Assembly: GCA_032622095.1 (NCBI GenBank)
Contig: CP136068.1
Coordinates: 111,615,546-111,679,545, forward strand
Origin: Siphonodentalium dalli
Lineage: Eukaryota; Mollusca; Scaphopoda; Gadilida; Siphonodentaliidae
Reading direction: 5' to 3'
Length of the DNA stretch: 64,000 nucleotides
Of the stretch, positions 13,086 to 24,357 are shown in pieces (within the stretch, counting starts at the first letter, position 1; every line of letters begins with the position of its first letter). The notes beneath the pieces were generated by a model. That model saw only the letters and a program-made list of their open reading frames with translations. It was not told the origin of the DNA and made no database searches. Made by a program: the position numbers and the translations under genes.

Positions 13086-13394
13086 TTAACCCTTTACCCA
13101 ACAAACCGGCCAAAAACGGCCAAATAATGCTGCAACAGCCTAAATTATCTTGGGTCTGTCTCAATAAAACCATACAATTATGGATATCATTAGAACCGGC
13201 TCATTGACCACATTGTGATGGTTACAGTTATGCCTTGTGCCAATGCATTCTCATATATATGCGAGTCGACCATAGGTCTTTTTTTAACACTTTTTACCAT
13301 TTGTTCTTTAACAATTTTATAATTTTTAATGTGTTGACTCGCATATATAAGAGAATGCATTGGCACAGGGCCCTTCTGTTGGGTAAAGGGTTAA
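13086..13394. mobile_element. Double-hairpin TTAA MITE, copy 1 (decayed)
   Basis: Bounded by TTAACCCTTTACCCAACA on the left and TTGGGTAAAGGGTTAA on the right. It carries CCAATGCATTCTCATATATATGCGAG-type arms, but the inner half-hairpins are partly lost: the sequence goes from a GTCGACCATAGG half directly to a T-rich spacer. TTAA at both ends plus a CCCTTT terminus is what piggyBac-type insertion leaves; this family assignment is inferred. Confidence 0.85.
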
Positions 13395-14640
13395 GCCGTT
13401 TTCTTTCAGCTACCCTCATTTTACATACATGAAAGCTTTCGAGCCGTCAGCCAGCTCTCTATTCTGACTTGGTGTCATTCTATAGGTGTGAAATTTCGCT
13501 TATTCCGCCTGATGCCTCATCTGGAAGACACACTTTACCTTATATGGTTAACAACAAATTCATATGGATATCTTATTTATTTATACCTAGAGATGGTTGG
13601 TAAAACACTCCATGAAACATGACCATCACACACTCTTCCCTCACATTCTCTTATCGTTTGTTCTACATGTACCAACAGTATTAACTAGGTATATAATCTG
13701 CCATTTTGTCAGACAAATATTATAAATCAACTGAACGATTTTATTCTATTTTCAGTAACTTTTTCTGCCAAAATAATAATCGTATCCCCACTGCCGGAAG
13801 TGCCACGATGTTATCCTACTCCCAGAGGTTTATCCTACTCCCAGCGATGACGGACTATTTATCCCAACCTCGCACGTTCCGAATTACGTAATTCGAAGTG
13901 CACGTTTTTGGGTTACTCCCCTTACACCAAAATAATTGTCTCAGTTCCAGTGCATAGTCAGATACATGTAACACAAAATAGATCACCAAAAACACAGACC
14001 ACCAATGTGTTATCGACATCAAATTCCAGCTCAGTGAATTTGCACGATCAACACCAACTGAGAAACATTTGGTTACGCTTCACTTCGGAATCCAAAGATC
14101 GAAATCGTGATAAACAATTGTTCCCACAAGTGCATTCGCACCAAGAAAATGAAAACAGTGTTGAGATCCACTTCAGTATCTTCAAGCAGTTCCACTTCAA
14201 ATTCCACTGATATTCGAGTGCATATTCCAAATGAAAGTGAGCAGTGATATCTCATAGAACTAGGAACGCTTATCCACACAATGACATTCCAAACAGTTAC
14301 TAATTAATCAATAAAGTGTGTTGTTTGTTTGAAAAATTCCTCCGAAAAATCCCCTTTGAAGTTGGTGGCAATAGGAGAAATCAGTCAATGAAATGACGTC
14401 ACGTTCCTTATACGTGGTAAAATACTATGGCGCGCGCGGCTATAGTAAAAAAATTCATGAATGAGTGACGTAATCGATTTACCTTATTTGGGTTGTTATC
14501 TTATCATTGCGCGTAATTCAACGGAAACATTTAGGTCAATATTCAGAATCGGAACATCTTCTCAATGTATTTTATTAGAGTTGTGTCGTGACAAAATGTT
14601 GTGGAAAATTTAATAAACACAATAGTTAACTGTCATCAGC
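13395..14640. other. Non-coding stretch with small repeats
   Basis: Includes a short duplicated TTATCCTACTCCCAG motif (13,810-13,860). It resembles a triplicated ATGTTATCCTACTCTCAGG motif near 44,615-44,675, so both are pieces of one dispersed repeat. ORF 13,908-14,210 has no recognisable features and is not called. Confidence 0.4.
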
Positions 14641-14654
14641 GACGAACGAAGTTT

Positions 14655-14733
14655 CTCCTCGAGTGAGATGCGCAGGATTATTTTTCACGAGGCGTCAGCC
14701 GAGTGAAAAATAATCCTCGCATCTCACGAGATG
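14655..14733. repeat. Inverted repeat (foldback) with AATAATCC arms
   Basis: CTCGAGTGAGATGCGCAGG followed by a TTATTTTTCAC arm pairs with GTGAAAAATAATCCTCGCAT. The loop is GAGGCGTCAGCCGA. A similar but different hairpin lies at 44,868-44,947. Confidence 0.75.
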
Positions 14734-14842
14734 TTTGTGTGTCTTTCTATATAATGCTATAATGTCGGTGAATCCTGCTTTTTAGCAATGTTTGTGTGTC
14801 TTTCTATATACTGCTATAATATCGGCGAATCCTGCTTAACTA
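14731..14842 (+). repeat. Tandem duplication, about 55 bp, two copies
   Basis: TGTTTGTGTGTCTTTCTATA followed by a TGCTATAATRTCGGYGAATCC segment occurs twice head to tail, with a few substitutions. Confidence 0.85.
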
Positions 14843-15071
14843 TTGTCTATTTATTACACTCCTATGATCGATTTCCAATGAAAACGACGTTAATAAAAAT
14901 GGTAATGTCACTAGTGAATTAGTTCATTTATCGTGACGTCATTGACGTTACATCGCTTACTGATCTGAATTTTCGATGGTTGATCTTTCACCACATCGGG
15001 ACTTTCATGCATTAATTATGTGTGTTTTAATCATATTTGGCGAACCAAATTGATGCAGAAGTGTAATAAAT

Positions 15072-15231
15072 AGAGTATTCAATTAGTTCCGAGAATTACG
15101 TTCAATAATTTACGCGAGGCGAGATACGTTTGGGTAAGAAACTCGTGCGCTAACGCGCACTCGTTTCTTACCGACGTCTCTCGCCTCTCGTGAATTATTT
15201 AACGTAATACTCGGAACCAATTGATTACTCT
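15072..15231. repeat. 160-bp inverted repeat
   Basis: AGAGTATTCAATTAGTTCCG at the left pairs with the segment ending CGGAACCAATTGATTACTCT on the right. The centre, near 15,150-15,160, is a GTGCGCTAACGCGCAC palindrome flanked by GTAAGAAAC/GTTTCTTAC. It looks like a small foldback element or MITE; no family assigned. Confidence 0.8.
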
Positions 15232-15310
15232 CTATGTTTTGGGACATTTATTCGTCTACGTTGTTATACATGTGTTACAAATTCTACTGTTATCGGTATT
15301 TTATTTAATA

Positions 15311-15456
15311 AATGACCTGAAGATCGATTGGGGTCATTGGATTTTGACCGACAGAGTAACTAAACAAAGTGTGTGAATCACATAGGGATTCACACGAACT
15401 TTGTTTCATTGCTCAGTCGGTCAAAACAAATGACCCCAATCGATCTTCAAGTCATT
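15311..15456. repeat. 146-bp inverted repeat
   Basis: Left arm AATGACCTGAAGATCGATTG pairs with right arm CAATCGATCTTCAAGTCATT. Pairing continues inward through GGGGTCATT, TTTTGACCGAC and ACAAAGT to a GTGTGAATC..GATTCACAC core. The flanks contain TTATTTAATA. Candidate foldback MITE. Confidence 0.85.
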
Positions 15457-15464
15457 CCTTACAA

Positions 15465-15890
15465 TCATATACCTGTAATTTTAATATAACATCAATAATA
15501 TGGACAAAACTACCAAATCAATTGTAAGTAACACATTGTTCAAATTGAGTCTCCCAATAACAAAACGCAGCGAGCGCGTGCACATGATCGGCTTGAAGTA
15601 ACGTAGGTGGTTCATCGCTTTTTATGGAGTGTTGGCTACAGATATTGGTTGATGAACATCGGAAACGTCGTGTAAACCGTATGACGATTTGCACTGATTC
15701 TTACGGGCGCGAATTGCGTGAGTATAAAGGGTGTGTTATTTTTTTTTGCAATGACCCGATGACAGTACATGTAGGATATTGTCAGCAATACCGTTTTATA
15801 CAGAACATGCAACAAAAGTAGTGTTTGACGATAACGCCCGCATTGTATATTTCATCACTAAATAGTCAAATGTGAGTACACACAGAGAAA
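15465..15890. other. Non-coding or unassigned stretch
   Basis: Holds a 65-codon ORF at 15,624-15,821 with a basic start (HRKRR) but no domain I recognise and no clear splice context. I do not call it a gene. Confidence 0.35.
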
Positions 15891-16770
15891 TATCGGTTCC
15901 CCGGGGAACCACAACTGGTTCCATAGTTAGTCCCAGTAGGGGAAACAAACGACGAAACAAACATACATGATTGGTTCTTCGCGAAGAAACAAAATGAAGA
16001 ACCAAACACACATGTTTTCGAAGAACCAAACCAAAGAACTAAATTAGTAGAAAAAAGACATTCTGGTTCCACAAGAAACCAACTTTGTTTCTAATGTTTG
16101 TCCTCAGGAGAGAACCAATGTGACCTATTTGGATCTCTATAGAATCAGAACATGGAACCAAATAGTTCATTTGGGTTCCCAATTTGGTTCAGTAAATGCC
16201 TAATAGGAAAATATTGTGAGTGCTTATGGGTACAATACCCCGTGACACTATCTGTAGGTTATAAGCACATTTGGTGTGTCTTCGTTTCTGAAAGTTCTAT
16301 TACTTCGTATATACGTTATTCTGTTTAAAATTGATATTGCACGATGTTGGTTCACAGAATAGACCCCGAAAATGTTCTGATGTCTGAAAACAATATCGAA
16401 TTACTAGTATATTAATGCAGTTATTGTTACATACTTTTTCCCGTTTGTAACATGAACAACATAGTTACCCCCGGCAGCAATCACATGATATATGAATATT
16501 GCTCGAAACTGCTTATGGCCATGTCTACATTGGTATATCAAAGGAATCCCGCTTGATTTGGTCTTCCACATATCACCTTAGCCTCAAACATATTGTTAAA
16601 TTTTAGACAACATGACATTTAAGATAAGCCTGTTCCCACAAAAATCCTGAATTCGGTGGATTCTTTGAAGAACCGAACTTATGTTTTGGTTCCAGATGGA
16701 ATCAAAGCAGTGTGAACCAAACTGTATAGTTCTATATTGGTATTTGGTTCCATGGGGAACCAAATTTGGA
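15890..16770. repeat. Cluster of GGTTCC/GGAACC quasi-palindromes
   Basis: More than fifteen GGTTCC, GGAACC, GAACCAA or TTGGTTC words lie in about 880 bases. They include palindromic forms such as GGTTCCCCGGGGAACC (15,896) and TTTGGTTCCATGGGGAACC (16,743). Spacing is irregular, so it is not a simple tandem array. Likely an old, heavily mutated foldback or repeat; no coding content is seen. Confidence 0.6.
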
Positions 16771-17700
16771 GCTTTTTTCTTAGAGTGTATTTCAACGAAT
16801 AATTGTCCCAGAAATAAGTATAGGGGTAATAATGGATCCTTCATGTAGATTGTGCTCTGACTTCTGCTTGCTTGTTGTGAACATTAGCCCACAATTATTT
16901 AAAGTCACTTGGCGGTTTGCACTCCAAAAAATCATATTCGCTTTTGAATTTGTCCTGCTGTCGAGTTAGTCGATAAATATTGAACTACCTTTCTGCGAGC
17001 ATTATATGTTCCAGCAATTAAGACGCACTGAAGTCATAAACAAATTACAACTTTAAGCACGATTCTTGGGTTCAAAGCAAAACAATACAGCCATGTGCAC
17101 GGCGTCGGACGGACGCGAACAATTGGGTAAATTTGGTGTAACTTTATACTTCCTGAATATCTGCACGTTATCTCATAAAATCGATTAAACATCTATGACT
17201 ACGAAATGAATTACTCAGTCCACTTTATACAAACATCCATAATGCCCTACTATCTTGAGAAATGTCATAATAGACTAGGGGATTTCCCGTCAAAAATAGC
17301 GGGTGACAAACATAGCAAAATGACCGTGCTGTCTTCCTGTCTGTCTCAGTGGCATATACGTAAATACCGAAGATTATGAAAGTTATAGTCAATGATTCCC
17401 ATAGCCACGTCCCACTCCGATAACATGCCGCCACCATCGGTCTGCCCCCAGTGCTTGAGTCATCTTATATAAGCGATTAAAGTCATGTGAAACACTCCAG
17501 TAGGGTGGTCAAATATAAATGGAGAAGAATCTTGCTCAAAGTTGTTAATTTTACAAATAATATATCCAAATTGAAAATACACGCCGTCATTCGTATATTC
17601 GTATATTAATTGAGCGCAGTGACTCTCGAATGTGAAACCGCAGATAGTTGCGTCTCGAATCGGGAAGTAAATATTTACAATTGATCGTAGTTCAGACAAT
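16771..17700. other. Non-coding stretch, no gene recognised
   Basis: AT-rich sequence without a convincing exon, repeat array or RNA gene. ORFs on the minus strand (17,225-17,437; 17,460-17,699) show no domain. Confidence 0.35.
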
Positions 17701-17704
17701 GTTT

Positions 17705-17860
17705 TCTATGGAGTTGTACGGTCGATTTGCTTGAGATTTTCAGCGATGTTACTAAAATTCTACATTCTTCCATTTGGCATGGCCCTTGGATAATAACTTA
17801 TCAGTTTCACGCACCCGAACAAGTCCATAATATGTCTTTAATTAATGAGACCCAAAAGCG
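17705..17860 (+). repeat. Dispersed repeat shared with the flank of CABIT-SAM exon at 38,157
   Basis: TCTATGGAGTTGTACGGTCG through TTATCAGTTTCACGCACCCG and AATATGTCTTTAATTAATGA is closely similar to 37,990-38,145. Its final part recurs a third time at 38,330-38,382. It carries no ORF of note. Confidence 0.75.
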
Positions 17861-17910
17861 GAAAGAGTCGAACCCCCCACACACACACAGACAATCACAC
17901 GGGTCACCAT

Positions 17911-18261
17911 TTAACCCTTTATTCAACAAACCGGCCAAATAAAGCTTCAACAGCCTAAAATATCTTCGGTCTGTCTCAATAGAACCATACATATGGATAT
18001 CATTGGAAACGGCTCCTTGACCACATTGTGATAGTTACAGTTATGCCCTGTGCCAATGCATTCTCTTATATATGCGAGTCGACCATAGGTCGCCTCGCAT
18101 ATATAAGAGAATGCATTGGCCTAACAAATTCTTTAACAATTTTATAATTTTTAATGTGTTAAGCCAGTGCATTCTCTTATATATGCGAGGCGACCTATGG
18201 TCGACTCGCATATATAAGAGAATGCATTGGCACAGGGCCGTTCTGTTGGGTAAAGGGTTAA
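17911..18261. mobile_element. Double-hairpin TTAA MITE, copy 2
   Basis: TTAA at both ends; termini TTAACCCTTTATTCAACA and TTGGGTAAAGGGTTAA. Two hairpins of the CCAATGCATTCTCTTATATA type flank a short AT-rich spacer ending ATTTTTAATGTGTTAAGCC. The first hairpin has the core GAGTCGACCATAGGTCGCCT and the second has its reverse complement, so the element is palindromic at two levels. Confidence 0.9.
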
Positions 18262-18358
18262 GCGCGGTTATTTTTCTCTGCAGTGGCAAATTTAGTGATG
18301 CATACTTATAGTTGAGACATTTGTATTCTTGCTTTCGTAATTTGGCAAATGTTGTATA

Positions 18359-18573
18359 CAGTAATGCCCTAATTAAACGACTCCTTTAACCACAGCAGAA
18401 TTATGGGTAACTTTTCAGGATTTAGTCGGAAATATGGCTTGTTGCCATTCATCGGAAAGCTCTCGGGGAGAGCTTTCCGATGAATGGCAACACGCCATAT
18501 TTCCGACTAAATCCTGAAAAGTTACCCATAATTCTGCTGTGGTTAAAGGAGTCGTTTAATTAGGGCATTACTG
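18359..18573. mobile_element. 215-bp hairpin MITE with TA flanks (Tc1/mariner-like ends)
   Basis: Starts CAGTAATGCCCTAATTAAAC and ends with the reverse complement (TTAGGGCATTACTG). It is a near-perfect palindrome throughout: CAGCAGAATTATGGGTAAC, TTTCAGGATTTAGTCGGAAA and CCATTCATCGGAAAGCTCTC each have an inverted partner. TA sits on both sides. Ends beginning CAGT with TA target sites are typical of Tc1/mariner; the family is inferred. Other copies: 41,832-42,029 (full), 50,399-50,528 (one arm), 38,240-38,320 (fragment). Confidence 0.9.
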
Positions 18574-18719
18574 TATATGACAAGTGTTTCGCTGCTGTCA
18601 TCATTAGTTTATTTTTGTCAGATACACGTATCTAGGCCCCTAAAATGTATCAATGGAGACTGGCGGCTGAATGGTAGCATTTATGGGGGAGGTCAAGTGA
18701 ACAATTTTGAATTCGTAGA

Positions 18720-19840
18720 AAGTCACAGTATAATTTCTGAAAACCAAGCTGGATTTAGAAAGAACTATTCAACTGCTGATAACATGTTGATACTGACATT
18801 ATTGTCAGAAATACGCAGACATTTGAATAAGAAATTACTCTGTGCCTTCATTGACTTTAAAAAAGCGTTTGATACTGTGTGGAGACAGGGTTTATGGTAC
18901 AAATTGTTACAATGTGGAATTAACGGCAAGATACTCAGAGTAATTGTTAATATGTACCAACACGTCAAATCTTGTGTTCAATTTAACACCGCCACTACAT
19001 CTTACTTCCCTTGTTTTGCGGGAGTTAGACAAGGTGATAACTTATCTCCCCTTCTGTTTTCATTATATGTTAATGACCTGCAACAATTCCTTGAAAAAGA
19101 TAACTTGATTGGATTACGAAAATTGAACAACGAAATTGAAAGTAGACTGGATTGCTACTTGAAAATCTTTTTGATTCTTTATGCCGATGATACAATTTAA
19201 CATGGCAGATACCCCCAAATCACTACAATCACAATTAGATCAATTTGAAAAATATTGCGACAAATGGAAATTAACAGTCAATGTGGAAAAAACTAAAATT
19301 CTTAACATATCAAAAAGCAGTCTCTCGAAGAAAACGAAATTTATATTCAAAGGACAAAAACTAGATGTGGTAACCAACTTTAGCTACCTGGGCATACCAT
19401 TTACTAAATCTGGCTCTTTCATGCCCGCGAAAAGAATGTTGGTTGACAAAGCCACAAGGGCCATGTATTCCATCATTGGAAAATCCCGCAAACATTGCCT
19501 TTCAATACGAAATCAACTTGACTTATTTGATGCTCACGTTGTACCAATACTTCTATATGGCTGCGAAGTATGGGGATACGGTGATAACGATTTATTAGAA
19601 AGCGTTCAACGAAAATTCTTAAAGCACATACTTCGTCTTCGACCATCAACCCCAAATTGTATGATATATGGCGAAAGTGGGAAAGTGCCGTTAAGTATAC
19701 TGATTAAAACCCGAATGTTCAAATACTGGTGCAAAGTCACAAATAGCAAACCTGAAAGATTCCCAAAAATTCTACTGAATTTAATGCAGTCAATGATATG
19801 CGATACCGATATATTTTTGAGAATTATTTTCTGGAATTAA
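18720..19840 (+). pseudogene. Broken non-LTR retrotransposon reverse transcriptase
   Basis: Reverse transcriptase of a LINE of jockey/CR1-like type. Visible motifs: an ENQAGFR start, FIDFKKAFDTVW (about 18,848-18,883, first catalytic Asp), GVRQGDNLSPLLFSLYVNDL, and LYADDT ending at a TAA (19,198-19,200). The frame then shifts by one and continues as KWKLTVNVEKTKIL, FSYLGI and PILLYGCEVWGYGDN to a stop at 19,840. The frameshift falls right after the YADD catalytic box, so a continuous enzyme cannot be made. The region 5' of ENQAGF (endonuclease, RT fingers) is missing. The left boundary is close to the hairpin MITE at 18,573. Sequence after 19,840 may be a further shifted piece of the same element. 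Confidence 0.9.
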
Positions 19841-20290
19841 TCAATATCAAAGTCAAAAATACAGACACCAACGTTATAATGGAACAAGTTCCAATCGACA
19901 CGCCAGATAAATACATGTTATTTCCAATACCACATCAAGTCACACTCGGAAGTATGTGCAACTCAGTAACTTAATTTTGCTACGCAGATTTGCAGGGAAA
20001 TCCCAATTCAAAACTTGTCACTTGACCCCCCCCCTTAACTTCAACATTCCAGGTTTTAATTATCGAAAGAAGAGGTTCTAACTAAATCCCTGATGTTATA
20101 CTCAGTAAGTGCGTTTGTCATCTGAACAAAATGAATGTAGTTGATAGCATGTCAAACCCCACCGCGGCTTCTTCCCGATTTAAACATGACGATACCATCA
20201 TGACATTTGTGCAGAGTAAACACACATATAGAGACATGTTGACACGCCTTTCACATGACCACGTCTGGTCTATATATTATATAATAACTG
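19841..20290. other. Stretch after the LINE fragment, mostly unassigned
   Basis: The first 100-200 bases may continue the LINE fragment in other frames. A poly-C run lies near 20,025. The ORF 20,131-20,397 runs into a hairpin and is not called. Confidence 0.35.
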
Positions 20291-20291
20291 G

Positions 20292-20390
20292 TGGCCACAG
20301 GTCTCCTGGTGCGATACTACCACTACGAGTATATATACTAATACATACTCGTAGTGGTGGTATCGCACTAGGGACCTGTGCTGGTGGCAT
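20292..20390. repeat. About 100-bp hairpin with ACTACGAGTATA arms
   Basis: CCACAGGTCTCCTGGTGCGA followed by TACTACCACTACGAGTATA is mirrored by TACTCGTAGTGGTGGTATCG and CACTAGGGACCTGTGCTGG. Another foldback unrelated in sequence to the MITE families nearby. Confidence 0.8.
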
Positions 20391-20422
20391 GAAATAATTA
20401 ATTCGAGGCAGGGACTATTTTG

Positions 20423-20823
20423 TTAACCCTTTACCCAACAAACCGGCCAAAACCGGCCAAATAAAGCTTCAACAGCCTAAAATATCTTCGGTCTGTCTCA
20501 ATAGAACCATACAAATATGCATATCATTGGAACCGGCTCCTTGACCACATTGTGATAGTTACAGTTATGCCCTGTGCCAATGCATTCTCTTATATATGCG
20601 AGTCGACCATAGGTCGCCTCGCATATATAAGAGAATGCATTGGCCTAAAAAAAAATCTTTTTTTAACACTTTTTACCATTTTTTCTTACATTCTTTAACA
20701 ATTTTATAATTTTTAATGTGTTAAGCCAATGCATTTTCTTATATATGCGAGGCGACCTATGGTCGACTCGCATATATAAGAGAATGCATTGGCACAGGGC
20801 CCTTCTGTTGGGTAAAGGGTTAA
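20423..20823. mobile_element. Double-hairpin TTAA MITE, copy 3
   Basis: Full 401-bp copy: TTAACCCTTTACCCAACAAA at the left, TTGGGTAAAGGGTTAA at the right, a subterminal CCGGCCAAAACCGGCC palindrome, two hairpins in mirrored order, and a T-rich spacer containing TTTTTAACACTTTTTACC. Confidence 0.93.
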
Positions 20824-22155
20824 ACACTCGAGCGACAATGCTCTTATGTTTGTACAACGTCACTGCCTCTCATTAATTATTTCACGTCACCAGTTCAATC
20901 AAGTGATTATCCTGTTCATTATATTCCACTATAAACATCTGATTTACCAGAAATCCGAATAATACCGCCATTATACCCACGACGCATACATTTCGATAGC
21001 GCGTATGAATACATAACGCGCTAGTTAAAATGACGTAATTCACTAGTGAAATTATGGTTTATAATCACTCGAGAAATCAAGGTAAATCACACATTGGTAT
21101 GTAATAAATAATATATAGACTAGTCACGTCAAAGGCGTGTCATCTATACCAGATCAAGCATTTTCTATATTTAAAACATATTTCAACAACATTGACAACT
21201 TGAACCAACTTTAACCAGTGGTTCTCCAATGGTGGTATACACAAAATTTCTACCATTGAGAAAACACGTACACAATCGTATTAGTCTGGTCGATAAACTA
21301 AAATGTTAGGGTCATCCTAGAAAAAAATTGGACTAAGTTGTTTTTTATTCTATTTTGAAGAGGAATATATCCTCTATATAATTTATCCAAAAATCCGCTA
21401 AAATTCGCTTTGATAATTTTTGTGTAATCCAAGATGGCGTCTATGATGGTAGTTGGTATCTAAAAAATCTGAATTTCTGTGGTAGATGTACCCACAATTA
21501 CCAAACTAGTAATAAAATAAAATACACACAAACAATCCAAAGTCGTGAACCATATCGCTAGAATGTCTGTGTCAAAATGGTCGACAAAATGGACAAAAAT
21601 CGATTGAAATTTACAATTTGTGGGAAATTGAATAGCTGGTCCTATCAGAACGAACAAGCTCTCGAATTATGCGAGCAAGAATGATTTCAGAGTATAATTG
21701 TTTTATTGGGATATGAAACGCATGACACATTTGACCCAACGGTCACATCGACATATACACCCCTCAATAAATACACTCAAACTACAACTATCTGTTATAT
21801 ATATTTTTAGATATTTCCTTATTCATTTCAATAAACTCAGCCGAAATTGTTTATGAAATATGTCTGTAGTTTGGATATACTACCATGCATAACTGTAAGT
21901 TAGCCCAACATTATAGTGATATGTGAATTATCGATCGATCGAGTATTCCATGACCGTGTACATATACTTAGCAATCACTCCCATTCATTCTGTCGCCCAC
22001 ATTTAGTGGTCTACATCAATAAGATGTGACGTCGATTCGTGTATATGGTGTGGTTATTATTATTGGGATGTGAAACGTATGGACCAATTATAAGTTGACC
22101 AATCACCAAACACACACGGGGTATGTACATATTAAGAATACAACAACGCGGGTAT
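20824..22155. other. Non-coding stretch with a repeat arm near 21,280-21,420
   Basis: No exon recognised. TTGGACTAAGTTGTTTTTTA with GAAGAGGAATATATCCTC and CCAAAAATCCGC matches the ends of the inverted-repeat region at 39,170-41,665. CGATCGATCGA occurs near 21,931. Confidence 0.45.
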
Positions 22156-22392
22156 TTAACCCTTCCATCACTTGAGCTTCCTGGAATTTTGCGAAAACTC
22201 TGTGCCAATTCATTCTCTTATATATGCAAGTCTCCCATATAAGAGAATCCATTAGCCTAAGTATTTACATTGATCCTGTAAGCCATGCATTCTTTTATAT
22301 ATGTGAGGCTTCCTATGGGAGACTCGCATATATAAGAGAAAGCACTGGCACAGGATATTTAATTCTGCACCAGCGCAGTCCCCGTCATGAAA
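22156..22392. mobile_element. Second-subfamily TTAA hairpin MITE, right end cut off by the 49-bp array
   Basis: Begins TTAACCCTTCCATCACTTGA and contains the TATATATGCAAG..CTTATATATG hairpins. It approaches its usual end (GCACCAGCGCAG, CCCGTCATGAAA) but lacks the final GGGTTAA. The 49-bp tandem array starts right there. The same subfamily is complete at 26,096-26,361 (ending GTCATGAAAGGGTTAA). Confidence 0.8.
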
Positions 22393-22394
22393 TC

Positions 22395-24357
22395 ACATAT
22401 ATCTGTCACATCTAATAGCAACAACCCTCAACCTACAGGAAACATGACTAACTGTCACATATAATAGCAACAACCCTCCACTTACAGGAAACATGACTAA
22501 CTGTCACATCTAATAGCAACAACCCTCCACTTACAGGAAACATGACTAACTGTCACATATAATAGCAACAACCCTCAACTTACAGGAAACATGACTAACT
22601 GTGACATCTAATAGCAAGAACCCTCCACTTACAGGAAACATGACTAACTGTGACATCTAATAGCAACAACCCTCCACTTACAGGAAACATGACTAACTGT
22701 GACACATCTAATAGCAACAACCCCCCACTTACAGGAAACATGACTAACTGTCACATCTAATAGCAACAACCCTCCACCTACAGGATACATGACTAACTGT
22801 CACATCTAATAACAACAACCCTCCACTTACAGGAAACATGACTAACTGTCACATCTAATAGCAACAACCATCCACTTACAGGAAACATGACTAACTGTGT
22901 CATCTAACAGCAACAACCCTCCACTTACATGAAACATGACTAACTGTCACATCTATTAGCAACAACCATCAACTCACATCTAATAGCAACAACCCTCAAC
23001 TTACAGGAAACATGACTAACTGTCACATCTAATAGCAACAACCCTCCACTTAAAGGAAACATGACTAACTGTCACATCTAATAGCAACAACCCTCCACTT
23101 ACATGAAACATGACTAACTGTCACATCTAATAGCAACAACCCTTCACTTACAGGAAACATGACTAACTGTCACATATAATAGCGACAACCTTCCACTTAC
23201 AGGAAACATGACTAACTGTGTCATCTAATAGCAACAACCATCCACTTACAGGAAACATGACTAACTGTCACATCTAATAGCAACAATCCACCACTTACAG
23301 GAAACATGACTAACTGTCACATCTAATAGCAAAAACCCTCAACTTATAGGAAACATGACTAACTGTCACATCTAATAGCAACAACCCTCCACTTACAGGA
23401 AACATGACTAACTGTCACATCTAATAGCAACAACCCTCAACTTACAGGAAACATGACTAACTGTCACATCTAATAGCAAAAACCCTCAACTTATAGGAAA
23501 CATGACTAACTGTCACATCTAATAGCAACAACCCTCCACTTACAGCAAACATGACTAACTGTCACATCTAATAGCAACAACCCTCCACTTACAGGAAACA
23601 TGACTAACTGTCACATCTAATAGCAAAACCCCTCAACTTATAGGAAACATGACTAACTGTCACATCTAATAGCAACAACCCTCCACTTACAGGAAACATG
23701 ACTAACTGTCACATACAATAGCAACAACCCTCCACTTACAGGAAACATGACTAAATGTCACATCTAATTGCAACAACCCCCCACTTACAGGAAACATGAC
23801 TAACTGTTACATATAATAGCAACAACCCTCCACTTACAGGAAACATGACTAACTGTCACATCTAATAGCAACAACCCTCCACTTACAGGAAACATGACTA
23901 ACTGTCACATATAATAGCAACAACCCTCCACTTACAGGAAACATGACTAACTGTCACATATGATAGCAACAACCCTCAACTCACATCTAATAGCAACAAC
24001 CCTCAACTTACATGAAACATGACTAACTGTCACATCTAATAGCAACAACCCCCCACTTACAGGAAACATGACTAACTGTCACATCTAATAGCAACAACCC
24101 TCAACTTATAGGAAACATGACTAACTGTCACATCTAATAGCAACAACCCTCCACTTACATGAAACATGACTAACTGTCACATCTAATAGCAACTACCCTC
24201 CACTTAAGGAAACATGACTAACTGTCACATCTAATAGCAACAACCCTCCACTTACAGGAAACATGACTAACTGTCACATCTAATAGCAACAACCCTACAC
24301 TTACAGGAAACATGACTAACTTTCACATCTAATAGCAACTATACCCTCCACTTACAG
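22395..24357 (+). repeat. 49-bp minisatellite, about 40 units, each resembling a 3' splice site
   Basis: Each unit has the parts GTCACATCTAATAGCAACAA, CCCTCCACTTACAG and GAAACATGACTAACT (49 bp). Nearly all of about 40 units are intact, with scattered substitutions. Each unit contains a CTAAC branch-point-like word, a weak pyrimidine stretch and TTACAG/G, so it looks like the end of an intron plus the first bases of an exon. The last unit runs without a break into the CABIT exon at 24,358, whose first 15 bases match the unit's GAAACATGACTAACT. I infer that the array expanded from this intron-exon junction. Confidence 0.95.

Noticed and set aside
13908-14210. 100-codon ORF
   Set aside because: Low-complexity polar sequence with no domain; opposite-strand ORFs of similar length overlap it.
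14655-14733. Hairpin considered as a transcription terminator
   Set aside because: Eukaryotic context and no adjacent gene; better explained as a foldback repeat.
15624-15821. 65-codon ORF considered as an upstream exon of the CABIT-SAM gene
   Set aside because: No CABIT pattern and no convincing acceptor/donor pair at its ends.
18041-18311. ORFs reading CILLYMRVDHRSPRIYKRMHW on both strands, seen at many MITE copies
   Set aside because: The peptide is the translation of the palindromic hairpin and appears on both strands wherever the MITE occurs. A conserved repeat, not a conserved protein.
22395-24357. Regular 49-bp repeats resembling a CRISPR array
   Set aside because: There are no variable spacers; the units are head-to-tail copies. 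The setting is clearly a eukaryotic intron-exon junction.
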